Part shown: positions 36,108 to 48,925 of the stretch, one piece after another
Position numbering within the stretch: the stretch's first letter is position 1
Layout of the letters: each line of letters starts with the position of its first letter
Source: Smittia aterrima
Taxonomy: Eukaryota > Arthropoda > Insecta > Diptera > Chironomidae
NCBI GenBank assembly: GCA_033063855.1
Contig: CP093829.1
Location: 23,405,537-23,469,536 of the forward strand
Direction: 5' to 3'
Length of the DNA: 64,000 nt
Program-made: the position numbers and the translations under genes
The notes under the pieces: generated by a model
What the model was told of the DNA's origin: nothing
What the model saw: the letters and a program-made list of their open reading frames with translations, nothing else
Databases searched by the model: none

Positions 36108-38173
36108 CTAATATTTCTCATTCTCATCAACATTCTTTTTTTCAAGCTTTGAATTTCGTTTGCGAATTCTCTTTGCTTTTGGAGGGAAGAATAAAAGTGG
36201 ATTTAGCAAAGTTTTTTCTTCATCGAGATAAATTCTATCTTTGCCTTGCCATTTAAGAAGTCGAATGAGTATGCTGATGCCGTATCCGATGCCCATTGTC
36301 AAAAGGAATCCAATGAAAGCTGAGTACATGTAACTGAGACGGAAGAGATAAAAGTAACTGTCTTCATCTTCTTCAACGACTTGAGTTGCGTTTGTGAACA
36401 TTCCTCCAAACTTCGAACAATCCTCGGTTGAAAACTCAAGTTGTCGATCACTTGGAGGTTTAGGAGAAAATCCAAGCCAAATTGACAAACCCATGCCGAG
36501 AAGCAAACCAGGAATAGCTCCAAACTCGTTAGCTCGTTCAGTTGCCATTCCAAGCGTGAATAATCCAAGTAACGGTCCTCCAACAACTCCAAAGAGAATT
36601 AGCGATGCTTGCAGAATTCCACCAAGGAATTGAGCTAAGAAAGCTCCGCCGATGCAAACCACTCCGTAAATGAGAGCGATCAATTTGGAAACTCCAGCAG
36701 AAGTGGAATTAAATTCCTTCTTCTTAATTTTAAAATAAAGTGGTTTCACGTAATCTTCAACTGTGACAGCTGAAAGTGAGTTGAGTGTTGAACTAACACT
36801 TGATAAGCATCCTGAGAAAATGCCAGCGACGAATAATCCTGAGAGGCCGGGGATGTGACTGATAGCTGTAAATTGAAGTTGATTAAAATTTCTTGACTTG
36901 TTTAAAAATTAATCACCGTCGATAACGTAAAGTGGCATATTCTGATCTCTCGACGAGATCCTTCCTTGAAGCATTGGATCACAATCCTTGTAGTAATAAT
37001 AAATCACAAGTCCACAGAATGAAGTCGATAGCGAGAGGAAAGATAAAATTGGCCAGCTAAGCCAAACAGCGGTTTGTGCTGATTTTAAATTCTTAACTGT
37101 CAGCAATCGTTGGACTTGAGCTTGATTCACAGCATAAAGTGAACTGTAAGTGAAGGAACTTCCAATTAGAATGGAAATCCAAGAGTGACGAACTGTTGGG
37201 TTTGGATTGAAACTGAAAAAAAGAAATTTAATTAAATTATTTGCACAAAATAATTCAAACTCACTTCCATAACTCCAATCGATTGCCTTTGTCAGCAGCA
37301 TCGAAAATAGCCCCAAATCCTTTCGCATAAACAAGTCCACTGATAGCAACAGCCAACACTGCAGAGTACATTAAAAGCGACTGAAAAACGTCAGTAAACA
37401 AAACCGCTTTCATTCCTCCGATCGTCGAATAAAACGTGCAAACGCATCCGATTAAAAGTATTGACCAACTTTTGTTAAGACCAGTCAACGCTTCGAGGGC
37501 AAGGGCAGGCGCGTAAAGTACAATTCCCATGTACATGATCATCTGAAGTGAATAAGATAGTGATGCAACAAGCCGAGTGGCTTTACCAAATCGCCGCTCC
37601 AAGTACTTTAGATAAGAGAACAATTGAAATTAATCATCAGTTGATAAGAAACTTATCCTGGATTACCTCATAAGCGCTGGTGGCCTGAAGTTTGTAAAAC
37701 TGAAAGAAAATTTTAATTAAACTTCTCAGTCGAAATAAAATAAATAATTAAAACTCACGACAGGCAAATACAAATATGCAATAACTGGTGTTGCGAGACC
37801 TGATCGAAAGATACAAGAAATTATCGAGATCTCTCAGATTGATTAAAAGATTTGCTCACCATACGAGACGTTGATGGCAATGAATTGCGTTCCATATTCA
37901 TAAATTTCTGTTGACACTCCGAGGATCGTAATCGAGCTAATGAAAGTTGCCATCAAACTGAACGCGACTGGGAGAATCGGCATTGACCGATCTGCCATAA
38001 GATATTCCTGGAAAAACGAAATTATTATTCCTTGAGGTTCACAGCTTAATTTAAGAAGAACTCACATTTGAAGTCTTCTGATGACCTCCACTAAATCTCA
38101 CGTAAACTCCAATGCCAGCAGACACCAGAAGAGTTGATATAAAAACAACATAATCCCAGACACCGAATGCCAT
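36108..38173 (-). CDS. SLC5-family sodium/solute symporter (monocarboxylate or multivitamin transporter-like)
   Basis: A multi-pass plasma-membrane carrier that should couple sodium entry to uptake of a small solute; the substrate cannot be told from sequence. Seven exons join in phase: 38173-38066, 38007-37860, 37799-37759, 37699-37667, 37605-37265, 37212-36917 and 36865-36108 (574 residues). Family marks in order: WDYVVFISTLLVSAGIGVYV as the first membrane segment, EYLMADRSMPILPVAFSLMA, FISSITILGVSTEIY, TSAYEYLERRFG spanning a splice junction, FYSTIGGMKAVLFTDVFQ, WNFNPNPTVRHSW, GIFSGCLSSVSSTLNSLSA and FGVVGGPLLGLFTLGM. Hydrophobic segments suggest about 13 membrane spans. The C-terminal tail is basic and cytosolic in the usual topology. 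The length is normal for insect SMCT/SMVT-like proteins. Insects carry many paralogues, so no specific orthologue is named. Confidence 0.92.
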
Positions 38174-38667
38174 TTCTCCTCAAATAACAGATGTGAACGT
38201 AAACACCGTTCGAGTTCAACTGATGATCATCAGCCGCTTCATGAATGGGATTTATCGTTTGGTTTCATTTATCGAGAACGTATCACAATTGTTTCGTTTA
38301 ACTTGTTTTACTCTTGATGGTATTGACGAGACTTATCGACAACTCAATCAAGTGAACATCAAGGGTTTTGATAAGATTACTTGTAGAGCTATTAAAAAGT
38401 ATGAATTTACGATGATGATAACGAGGAGGTTGTTAATTGTCGAGTAAGACCCTCAACGAGCATGTACTTCAAATTTCTAAAACATTTTTTTTACGTTTTG
38501 ATAAGAACTCAATCTTGGACTTCGAAGAATTTCATTGTTCATTGTGATTGGAGACTTTTGTTCTTTTTTATTCGTTTTGTAAACTTTAATACAAAAAAGA
38601 AAATGAGTTGAACAACACCGAAGAAATTTACCTTTTCGAGTTATTTGATTTTAAGTCTTTTACATAT

Positions 38668-39213
38668 TTAAACCTGCGAAATATTTTGCTTTATTTCCTG
38701 AGTGTTATTATCGGAAGAGGCCTCTTCAGCTGTTTCCGGAAGTGGTCGATCGTTGTTGAAGTCTTGTGAAGAGGTTGATTCGAATTCGCTGTCTTTCCTA
38801 GATTCTCTTAATTTTCTTATCAATGCCTTCTGCTTGCAGTTGATGACCATGAAGATTAGTAGAACCATAATCATAGTAGCGAGAAAGATGTAGAGGAAGA
38901 AATTTTCCGTTCTCTGCTTGAAACAAATAACATTTGTATCCGGAAGTTTTACTTCAAAAGTATTATTTTTTTGGGGAAATGGTGTCGGCATATTTACATT
39001 CGGTTCCGTCACGATTTCTTGCTTCACTGTGGAAGTTATAACGTAGGTTTGATTAATTTGTGGATCCTTCTTGGTAGCAAACCAATCTAAGAAGGAGCAT
39101 TGCGAAATCGGCAAGAAAATGATAAATCTAAGTAAGAAGAGAGAACTTAGAAGAAACTTTGATTGTTTCATTTAATATTCTTACCCAGCTAGCAGCAAAA
39201 CCGATTTATTCAT
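38668..39213 (-). CDS. Unrecognised small type I membrane protein
   Basis: I do not recognise this family. The preferred model has two exons, 39213-39185 and 39127-38668, joined in phase (162 residues). The first exon supplies a clean signal peptide, MNKSVLLLAGFIIFLPISQC, with cleavage expected after the small residues near 20. A short extracellular part of about 60 residues follows, with two N-glycosylation sequons (NQT and NNT) and one Cys. A single membrane span includes FFLYIFLATMIMVLLIFMVI. The cytosolic tail of about 60 residues is charged and rich in Ser, Asp and Glu. An unspliced frame beginning at 39171 also reads hydrophobic, but it would start inside the 57-nt intron. The gene is divergent from baf, with 388 bp between starts, so the two may share a promoter region. 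Confidence 0.65.
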
Positions 39214-39601
39214 CGTTTTAATCATTATTTACTTGATTTCCAGATTTATTTACTTCTTCGACTAATTTTCGTCCTGTAACTGTCCAGAGCATAAATTATT
39301 CGTTAAGTTTGAAATAAAAGAATTTTAAAATATTTGGAATGTGCTGTGGATAGATCATGATGATTGCTATCCATCTATTTAAAAGTATTTCCGATAGATT
39401 GCTTAGTTCCCGAGAAATGAGCTTTGAGAGTTCTCACGTTTAACGTATAATTCAAATTTGAAAGTTTTTTAAAATTATGAAAACGTCTTCGAACTTACTT
39501 TTCTTGAAAACGTCTCTAACCGACACCGAAACCGACAAGCCAACAAAAAAAGCATCTCAAGAAATCAGAAAGTGATAACTTTGTTAGTAGAACAGATCAA
39601 A
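39214..39601. promoter_or_regulatory. Bidirectional interval, membrane protein gene / baf
   Basis: A 388-bp interval between divergent start codons. It carries two GAAAACGTCT decamers (39479-39488 and 39506-39515), matching the decamer found twice upstream of Chd1. Confidence 0.4.
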
Positions 39602-39982
39602 ATGTCGAGCACATCGCAGAAACACCGTAATTTTGTTGCCGAGCCAATGGGAGAGAAACCATGCACAGGTTTGCAAGAACTACTGAGTTTTGTTTGGAAA
39701 TATTTTTAATTTCGTGATATTACAGAATTAGCTGGAATTGGTGAGACGCTAGGAAAGCGATTGACGGAAAAAGGATTTGATAAGGTAAGGAAGCTTCGAT
39801 TAATCATTGAAATATTCTAATGAACTCTCTCGTAGGCTTACACTGTACTCGGTCAATATTTGATTTTGAAGAAAGACGCAGATTTGTTTAAAGAGTGGAT
39901 GAAGGACACAATTAGCGCTAATTCAAAGCAATCCGCTGACTGTTACCAATGTCTCAACGATTGGTGTGAAGAGTTCTTGTAA
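39602..39982 (+). CDS. baf: Barrier-to-autointegration factor
   Basis: BAF is a small dimeric protein that bridges double-stranded DNA and binds LEM-domain proteins at the inner nuclear envelope, helping nuclear reassembly after mitosis. Three exons (39602-39668, 39726-39784, 39836-39982) join in phase to give 90 residues, close to the human 89. The sequence is almost unmistakable: SQKHRNFVAEPMGEKPC, LAGIGETLGKRL with the helix-hairpin-helix GIGETLG, EKGFDKAYTVLGQYLILKKD, LFKEWMKD and a C-terminal CLNDWCEEFL. Introns are 57 and 51 nt. AATAAA at 40085-40090 follows the stop by about 100 nt. Confidence 0.97.
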
Positions 39983-40217
39983 TTTATGACTCCGACTCAA
40001 GAACCAGCTGATCGCAAAGTTCTCTCAAATCCTCAAATAACTTTTAAAATATCAAATTTCTATCTTAAAAATTTTATTTTCATAAATAAATTGTTCGATT
40101 GCAGTCTTCAAATGTAAATAAATGAAAGTAAATACAAATTGTTTGTAAAGAGATAAAAGTGAACTTGAAAAATGCAATTATCGTTTTAAATTTGAAGTAT
40201 CGGAATTTCGGGGCCAC

Positions 40218-40435
40218 AAATGGAACCTTACAATAATTTGTTACCATGGAAGAAATGACTCAGAGATGTTATTGAAGGTTTCGTGCTGGTTTGAAGCGAG
40301 TAGCTGGAACAGTTTTTAAACTTTAAAAAATTGGAGCGGGAAATATTTCAAAATCGATTGCTTTTCCTCTTCCCGGAAAATTTCAAATCAGGAAACTCCA
40401 AGTCTTAGTTCCCCAATTATTGTAAGGTTCCATTT
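40218..40435. mobile_element. Inverted-repeat element, MITE-like (218 bp)
   Basis: A 21-bp sequence at 40218-40238 (AAATGGAACCTTACAATAATT) is a perfect reverse complement of 40415-40435. A third, diverged copy in the right-arm orientation sits at 40450-40467 (16 of 18 bases match). The 218-bp span with terminal inverted repeats and no coding sequence resembles a miniature inverted-repeat element, but no target-site duplication is obvious. It lies between baf and Cka. Confidence 0.5.
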
Positions 40436-40845
40436 CTGTCCTAAAAACCTTATTGTGAGGTTCCGTTCAGAAACAAAGATGGTGGAAATTAGAAAAAAAA
40501 ATTGAATCTTCTTGAAACATTTTGATTAAAAAAAGCTGTAAATTGTCAAGAAAACGATTAGTTACTGTCGTAGTTACGTGGACAAGATTGCCAAGAAGCT
40601 TTTTATCGAAAAATTAAAAAGATAATCGGCTTGGCGAGATCAGAAGTGCAAATTTTCACAAAACGAGAAAGAAGAAAGAATTATTTGATTTCGTGTGTTT
40701 GCAAGTGATTAGTGCGTAATAAGGAGTTGGCATTTAGCGAAATACCGTCGCTTGGAGTTGGATTAACTTTATTTTAGGGAAAGGCTCGCGGTTTTTTAGA
40801 TTATGGCTATCGAGCTATGAAGGAATAATCAATACGACAGAAATC

Positions 40846-43800
40846 ATGGATGAAAATTCGTTAAATGGTGCCCAGAATGTTGGTGTGGGCCAGAATCGTT
40901 CCCTCAATCCAGCAGCTGGCGATAAAATTGATGATGCTAATGGCAATGCACAGAACAACGTTCCACAGTACACGATCCCCGGAATTTTGCATTTCATCGA
41001 GCACGAATGGCAGCGATTTCAAGCAGAAAGATCACAATGGGATACAGATCGAGCCGAATTGCAGGTGAGATGACGCGAAACAGTGTCTAGTACAATGCGA
41101 TATGGGTCGGTAATCGATTAGAATTCGCAATCGCTCCAGACAAGGCAAAACACATTTTTTCAGTTCATTCACGGCTTTTTCATCATTTTCTCTCCTCGTC
41201 GCTTTCTCTCGCAATTCTCTCTCGCCCATCATCGCATCGCTCTATCTCCCTTCCACTTTCACGTTACCGAAAAAAGTGATTTCCTGTTTCTGTGTGCGAT
41301 GTTTCTTTCATTAACGATTTAAATCTGTTAAAGTTTGGCTGACTGGAAAAAAGAAGAATCAGCAACGTGGAGAGTTTTCTTACTCGTTCCGCTCACTTGT
41401 CTCAAGAGTGTCACCATTCTCTTTCTAATAGTTTGAAAACATTCCTTTGCTGTGAATAAATGTCAATCTCCAATTAAGGCATGACCACCTCAAGTGTCTG
41501 ATAACTTAATTAGAGGGTGCACAATTAAAACCAATTATCGGTAACAAAGGAACTTTCACGAACAAATTAATTGACGAGAAGCAAAGTTCATAACTTGATT
41601 TCGACCTTTTTGATAACAAGGCAAACTAAAGAGATGAAGGCAATGAACTAAGTTTACTTAAAGTGAAGCCTGAATGTAATTTATTCAATCATTGCGGGCG
41701 TGAATGGAAAACTGCCTGATGATTAATTCTTCTGATTTACTCTCTTATTGTTCAAATTGATAAATAATTGATTGACGTCAACTTATAGTCGAGTCCCACA
41801 TTCGAACGTTTCTTTTTTTTTCTTGAGTGCCGCACGTTTGGACGAAGGTCATGAAAATCAAAAAAGGTTTCTAATCGATTTGATCCTCCTCGACGTTCCT
41901 AACAAACTCAATAATTCAGCAACTTAGAAACAATTTTCATACATGTTGTGTGAAACTTGGAAACGCGTAGTTGCTAGACAAAGTATGAGGAAGCTTCTGC
42001 TAATTAATTTATCTTCCAACTTCCCCATTATCCTCGGTGTATATATAATCATGATTCCAATGAGTGTCACTCTTAAATCCAGAAGAATTTACCTTGATAA
42101 GAAAAAGAGTAGACTCAACAATTTAATCTAATTTGATATGAAGTTCCAAAGCGGATGAATGGAAAATATATTGCTGAGTATAGAAACCAGACGCATTGCC
42201 TTTCTCTTATTAACAAATTCCACTTGAATAACTTTTCGAGGAACTTCCCCCTTCACATAGACTTGGAATATGCTGAACAGAGGCTTCTGAAAATGTCATT
42301 AAGTCCGCAATAAAGGAATCTGGCAACAACGTTTTGTTCCATTGAGCAATGTTTGTTTGTCATTTTGTTTTGGTGTAACAAATAACGCTATTTCTCCATT
42401 GTTGGGTCTGAATAATCTTTTATTCCACACGAATATAAAAAGCCTGTTAGCGTCAACGACCTGTCATCATTTTCTCTGCCAACACATTTTCTTCTACTTT
42501 TCTAGCTCCGTTCGCCAAAAACTTTTTTCATTGAAATTTTCTTCTCAGCAACACAACCCTTCCGTGTTCGGCTAAGAATAGCTGAACACTCTTTTTGAAA
42601 CATGAGGAAATATCGATTTTATTTCTCCTTATCGCAAATCTACCTACGCTGACAAATAAAACCGGCGTTAAAGCTTTCAAGGTCGTCACGTTCCATTAAT
42701 CTCATTTCACTAGAAGCATCTGAACGTTTAAGGTTAGCAAAGTCAGTGAAAGAAAATCGATTAGATCACGCTCTCGAGAAAAAATAAAAACTTTGAAAGT
42801 GATATCGCTTTCAATGTGGGAGAAAACTTTAGTTTCAAGGATTTTCAAGAATGGAATCAATTTCCTGATCAACATTATGCAATTTCAAATTAAAGTTTCT
42901 TCAGAAGTTGTAGATTATTAAATTGTTATTTCCTGAAGAAGAGCTCTCGTTTTCATGTTGAAACTAGAGCATAAAAGTATCGTGTCATATAGCAAAGTAA
43001 TTCACCCAAAACGCACTCCCCATAAACCTCAATATTTGCGAGTAAAGTTTAAATGACAGCCAGGAATTTTGTTTGTTCGATGTTTCCCTTTTAAACGTGA
43101 TATTGAATATTTTATAGGAGCCCCGCTCGTTTTCTCGAGTTCTAAAAGTGACAAAAACTTTTGTTGGTGGTTGCTTTTTCGGGAACTTTTCAAAAGGTCG
43201 AAATGATGTAAGACGTGGACCTTTCCGCCTCGTTTTTTTTTACAAAGTTCAAATACAATGAAGAGGCTTCGTGATCTGATTCAATCAAGGGAGAAATATA
43301 TTTTATAAGACACGAACATTTATAAACTCGTCCTAAACCGAAAAGTAAAGCAAACAGGCAATGGCAAAACTTCACGCTACTGCTCATTATTTACACTCCC
43401 AGATTTAATTATTCAGTCGACATTTAGACATTGAATTTGACAGCAAACGCTAGCGAGTTTGATTGCTTTTCGAGCTAGATAATAAATTCCTTGATGGGCG
43501 AATTTTGCGGTGTCTCACCTTCCTCAAAAAGCTGTATTGAAAGCTTCTGAATAACGACGAAATGTAAAAGCTTCTTGCCGTTGCCGTCTAAACGAATTTC
43601 GTGATGATAACATTAAACTTTTCTATGGCTTATTCCATTTGTTATTTTCTGAAAGCTTTTCTTCAACAATTGTATTCGATTTTATGCTCCAAGGATTCCA
43701 AAAGTTCTTTTGTCTGAAGTTACAACCCTCGAAATTTGATCTTATGACGCTTCAAGAGATTCTAAAAGTTGTAATGCTGAACCGCAACGCTCATTTCACA

Positions 43801-46036
43801 TTCAGTTAACAAATGAAATATTTTCCGTTTAACTAACAAAATTGGAACTTCTATTCAATAGTCAAAGATCGCTGTGCTGCTAGGCGAACGCAAAGGACTC
43901 CAAACGACTCATTCAGATTTAATTCGTCGCATCAAAATGCTGGAATATGCACTACGACAAGAGCGAGTCAAGTTTCATCGTCTCAAGTTCGGTTGCGATC
44001 CTCCAACGATTGATCTGATACAATCGCCCGACGACCCGGGAAACGAGATAGCAGCCGGTAAGTGAACAACAATTTTATTTGATGAAACTCGTTAATTAAA
44101 TGGTTTATTATTGCAGATGCTGAGTATCCTTACAGTCCGGTTACGAATCAGATGTACGAGCGGGGGCGAGCTCGATTACAGAACTATTTGAAGGAGATGG
44201 GGTACACAGAGACAATAATTGACGTTCGCTCCAAGTGCACTCGGAATTTGTTAAAGCTCGGAAATGCTGAGCAAGAAGAAAACATTAATCCAAATGTAAA
44301 TGGAGGCGAAGGCAACAACAAGCGGGCAAGCGAATCGCAAGGTAAATTAGGATTATGATTGATTGATGTGTTTTATATTATCACGAGTTTACTTTAAGGT
44401 CGCGGGCAACCAGCAAAAAAGAGTCAACCGCAAGTAATGGCTGATGCTCTTCTCCTCGACACTGAAGCCGCTGTAATGTCAAGCTTCGCCTTTCTTGAAC
44501 CTGCTGATGTGGAAATGGACGATGAAGATTACATGGGAGATGACATGGACATGGTATCAGGCACAGACTCTGAAATGAAGCAATTGAAGTTGAAAACCAA
44601 AGGAGTTATTGTTAATGATGGTAATGGACACTTCTAAAAACAATTAAAAGTTCAAAAAGGTTTCTTACATTTTTCTTTTCTTTAGACGATGCCGACGCCG
44701 AAGCAGAAGAAGTTTTAAACGACCTAAATCGGTTGGTTGAAGGAGAAGATGCCAATATGAATTTGAATGATAGTCAACGTCAACAAGATGGCGATTGGAA
44801 TCAACATGGTAATCACATAGAAAATTAATCAATCAACAGTTCAGTTGAAGGCTAACGATGTATCTCTCTTCCCAATAAGGCTTTAAATCATCTGTTCCGA
44901 GAGCTATTACGAGCCTTGTGCCAGGCGGAGACGAGGAGGTTGATAGCAGCTTAGGCCTTGGAGAATTGGCCGAGTTGACTGTGACAAATGAATCGGAATC
45001 AACGTACGACGTCAACAATTCTAAAGAATCATATCGCAAGACGTGGAACGCAAAATACACACTTCGCAGTCATTTCGACTGTGTAAGGGCGTTGGCTTTC
45101 CATCCAAAGGAATCTGTCTTAGTCACAGGATCGGACGATCACACAATAAAGCTTTGGAATCTCCAGAAAACTGTGCCGGCTAAAAAGTCAGCTTCGCTCG
45201 ACGTGGAGCCGCTTTACACGTTCCGCGCTCATAACGGACCAGTGCTGTGCCTCGCAATGTCTGCGACTGGCGAGCAATGCTACTCAGGCGGCCTCGATGG
45301 TGTCATAAACTGTTGGAATTTGCCGAGCTCGAACATTGATCCGTACGACAGCTACGATCCCGATGTATTAAAATGCAGCTTCGAGGGACATAAAGATGCT
45401 GTGTGGTGTCTGTCTGTTAATCACTCTAAAGGAAACATTCTTTCCTCGTCGTCGGATGAGACAGTTAAACTCTGGTCAACACAATCACTAAAGAGTCCAC
45501 TTCTGAACACTTATACAAGCGACACAGAGGGATGTCCAACATCGGTCGACTTCGTTCAGGATGAGACTGGCAAAATCGTCGTCAGTTATAAGAGCGCTGT
45601 GTCGATAATCTATGATGTAGAAACTGGCAAGCCTCTGCTGAAGTTGACGCCTAACGGAATGTCAGGCGCAGCAGATCCATCAAAGTACATCAACCGAATC
45701 CTTTCTCATCCTACAATGCCCATCATCATCACCGCGCACGAGGATCGTTGGATTCGATTCTACGACGTGAACGACGGATCACTCTTACATGCAATGGTTG
45801 CCCATCTGGACGCTGTAACAAGTCTCGCGATCGACTCTCATGGACTTTATTTGCTTAGTGGCTCTCATGACTGTTCTATTCGCTTGTGGAACATCGCAAA
45901 TAAGAAGACATGTGTTCAAGAGATCACCGCGCATCGTAAGAAGTTTGAGGAAAGTATTCTCGATGTTGCGTTCCATCCTTCGAAGCCGTTCATAGCTAGC
46001 GCCGGTGCTGATGCAATCGCTAAAGTGTTCGTGTAA
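40846..46036 (+). CDS. Cka: Striatin family protein (connector of kinase to AP-1)
   Basis: Striatin is the regulatory PP2A subunit and scaffold of the STRIPAK complex. In flies it is Cka, acting in JNK, Ras-MAPK and Hippo signalling. Six exons join in phase: 40846-41064, 43862-44057, 44117-44341, 44399-44620, 44686-44808 and 44880-46036 (713 residues, similar to fly Cka). Parts in order: an N-terminal Asn/Gly-rich leader; the caveolin-binding and coiled-coil region (about 42-115, with YTIPGILHFIEHEWQRF and RRIKMLEYALRQERVKFH); a linker with an EMGYTETIIDVRS-like helix and an acidic stretch; and a WD40 propeller of about seven blades (about 384-713, with VLVTGSDDHTIKLWNL, CYSGGLDGVINCW, ILSSSSDETVKLW, LLSGSHDCSIRLW and a final FIASAGADAIAKVFV). 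Intron 1 is 2.8 kb while the rest are about 60 nt, suggesting regulatory content. Confidence 0.96.
41065..43861 (+). other. Cka intron 1 (2.8 kb)
   Basis: The donor CAG|GTGAGA and the acceptor AATAG bound the only long intron of Cka. No coding block was recognised on either strand. Its size relative to the others suggests enhancer or alternative-promoter content; this is inference. Confidence 0.8.
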
Positions 46037-48590
46037 ACAAACTTTTTGTTCGCTGTGGAGTTTTCATTATTCTCAGAAGCGTCTAAAGACGTTCAGATTC
46101 TTTCGAGGTAGAAAGTGAAATGAAAATTAAAAGTGAAAACAATTTTATCGCCATTTTATTACAATTTACTTTAATTTTTATATTTATTTCTACGTTTAAA
46201 GCAAGGGCGGAAAATATTAAAATTAAAATAATGAAACATGAAGGCGACGATGAACACAACATGAATAGCAATAATAAAAAGAAACTTAATTACAGCCAAT
46301 TTTCACTTAGCGAGGTGAAAAAGCGGGATGTTCAGTGTCGCCTTTCAAGAGCGAGAGAAGCGAACGGTTACTGTCATTCGTGTATTATGTTACTTTCATG
46401 ACCCAAGAACCCTCGCTTGGGGACAAATGGAAATAATTGTGTATGCTAAGATAGACGAAGAACATTCGCCGGGTTTATTCATCATTTATAGTAGAAAGCT
46501 CCTCATTTGCGTGGTCAGTGAATAAAGGAGACGGACCGCGATGTTTTTCCGCTGTCTGCTTCGATCTTCTCACCACTGAGGACGGTCAGATAAAGAGTAA
46601 TAGAAGAAAACACTCATAAACGTTTATAAGTACAGTCGGAGGGAAGAAGCAACCCAAACGAAGCAGCCCTGAGATGAAAAATAAAATGATTAAAAATAAA
46701 TATTTCAATGTTACTCTAGAGAATCTAACACAGCAAAGTAAAACATGGTAAAACCAAGCATCTGAATTTTATTGAGTGGAAGGGAAGCTGTCGCGAGCTT
46801 TCTCTGGACAATGAAAACAAAACAAGCTGCTTAAGTTTAGAACTTCAAATCAAATTAAGTCATTTTTTGTAAGGCATTAGAAAGTGTTTTAGTTTAATTA
46901 TTTCCTCGTATTAGTTAGCTCATCGACACGTTTGATGTCGGCTTATGTTTTTACTACAATTAGTCCTTGTAACAAAGTAAAGAAACTAAAAAAAACTCAT
47001 CTCTTGTGTAATTATTGGTAAACAATTGAGAAAATTTTCTAGAAATTTAAACAAGAAAAAAAAAATGTTGATAAACATAATGAAAACTCTGTTCATAAAG
47101 CGTAAACATTTAACTGACATGGAAGAAGAAAGATCCTTAAACAATCGAATAAACATTAAGCTCCTTGGACAAACATTCAAATTGTAATTTGGTAGAGAAA
47201 AATTAAAATGAAATCTAACAGCAAAAATTATACAAAAAAAAAAGAAGATAAATAAATAAACAGTGAAAATTATTCCAAAAATTACCGAAATCGATTTAGA
47301 TATTTACATCGTTAGGATAAATTATTTCAGCAAGCAGATGTTTCCTTTAGAGAAATCAAGATCCTTGAAGAGATCTAAGTCATTGCATCTGAAACTTTTC
47401 TTGATATTACGTTTGATTTCTCTTTGCAGTGCACAAGTTCTCTTTTCAATAAATCCCGCACAGCGGAAGAACTTTATCAACTCAACGTTAAAGTTTCCAT
47501 TTATCTCTTATTGAAAATCATGAATCTTTCAACGATTCTCAAAAGAGTTCTTTATAACTGAAAGACGTATGAAGATTGCTTTCACTTTATCAATAAGATG
47601 AGAACTGTTGAAGTGAAAAAGGTTTCCTCGACAAAGAAATTTGATTCGATTCATCTCAAGAAGTTTTCATCTGACTCGAGATATGAACGAGAAACTTTGT
47701 TACAATTTCAGTTTAACTTGTCAAATGCAGTTGCTATTAAAAATTCCATCAAACTGTAAAATGCTCGTTTTAAAATTTAAATCAAAAACAGCGAAAACAA
47801 CGACAAAGGTTTAAAAGAGAGAAAAATATTTGTACAACAGCAAACGCAACAAACATCGACGGAGAGAATCATCGAAGCAAAAACATCAAAAAAGAATTCT
47901 TTGATAATTGTTAGCTGCTGTCTCTTTCTGGCTTTTTACACAACTTCGATTGTGTGATGGCTCTAGAACGAGTTTCAGTCTTGTGTTTGTCTTCAATCGA
48001 CGTGATTTCATTGTTAACAATTTCCGATTGAGGTAAGATAAAAATTATCAGCCAAGCTTTTGGCTCAAAGCAGCGAAATGTGAACTCTAATGAAGTTGTC
48101 CCAAGGATCCCAAGAAAGCTAATTTACAAATTTATTCGTGAATAATTTTCCTAAATGGAATCTGATCCCCGATTCACTGGAAGTTGATTCTTTTTACGTC
48201 GAAAAAAATCATTAGGGAAAATGAAATTTTCCCAACATTTTAACTTTCGGGGAATTCTGTTAATGAGTTTTGAAGAATTTCAATGAAATTTGGAGTTCTC
48301 AAGTCATGTTTGAGTTAATAATTCAAAAAGTTTCGGTGATCAATTAGTGAAGTGCGTAACATCATCATCATATTTGCATTAGTGAGTTGACGGTCGCTTA
48401 GGCTTTATGAGTTATTAAGAATGCCGACGTGGCCTAACAAATATCTACACACGATGTTCTCTTCTTACAGCCGATTGACATTAAGATGTTAACGCGGACA
48501 AGAAGAAGAAAAATTCGAGACGAAGATGCGCTTTACGGTGTTTCTTGTCGTTACGTTTGTCGTCGACGGCTCTGCCCGGAAGAGATTTTT
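46037..48590. other. Cka 3' flank and intergenic spacer
   Basis: AATAAA-type signals occur near 46680 and 47250, so at least the first 650 bp may be Cka 3' UTR. The open frames here (for example 46120-46401 and 47263-47514) are AT-driven and domain-less. Nothing else was supported. The last few hundred bases before 48926 may be the 3' UTR of the next minus-strand gene. Confidence 0.5.
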
Positions 48591-48925
48591 TATTAGAAAT
48601 TCAAGCGAAAGCTTTGTGCGTCTCCTTGACAAATGGAAAATAATCCAGTGAGCTCGGATATTTTAGCTTCATCATAAGATTGACAAGTGTCTACTTCTCT
48701 TAAAATAGAAAGATTTCTTTTTATCTTCTCAATAATGATAACAACACTCGTCATGAGATTGAAGTACAAAATGAAATTCATTGCCGTTAAATCTCCGAGA
48801 ATTCGGATTTTATTCAAGCAAACATCAACAATCTTCACTTGAAAATCGCTACGATCCGAGTACACCAATTTCAAGAAATAATAATAATTCCCCTTCACCA
48901 AGCTTCAACAACAATTCGTTGGCAA

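Noticed and set aside
39171..39171. Unspliced start for the small membrane protein
   Set aside because: It lies within a 57-nt intron with good ends; the spliced form gives a cleaner signal peptide.
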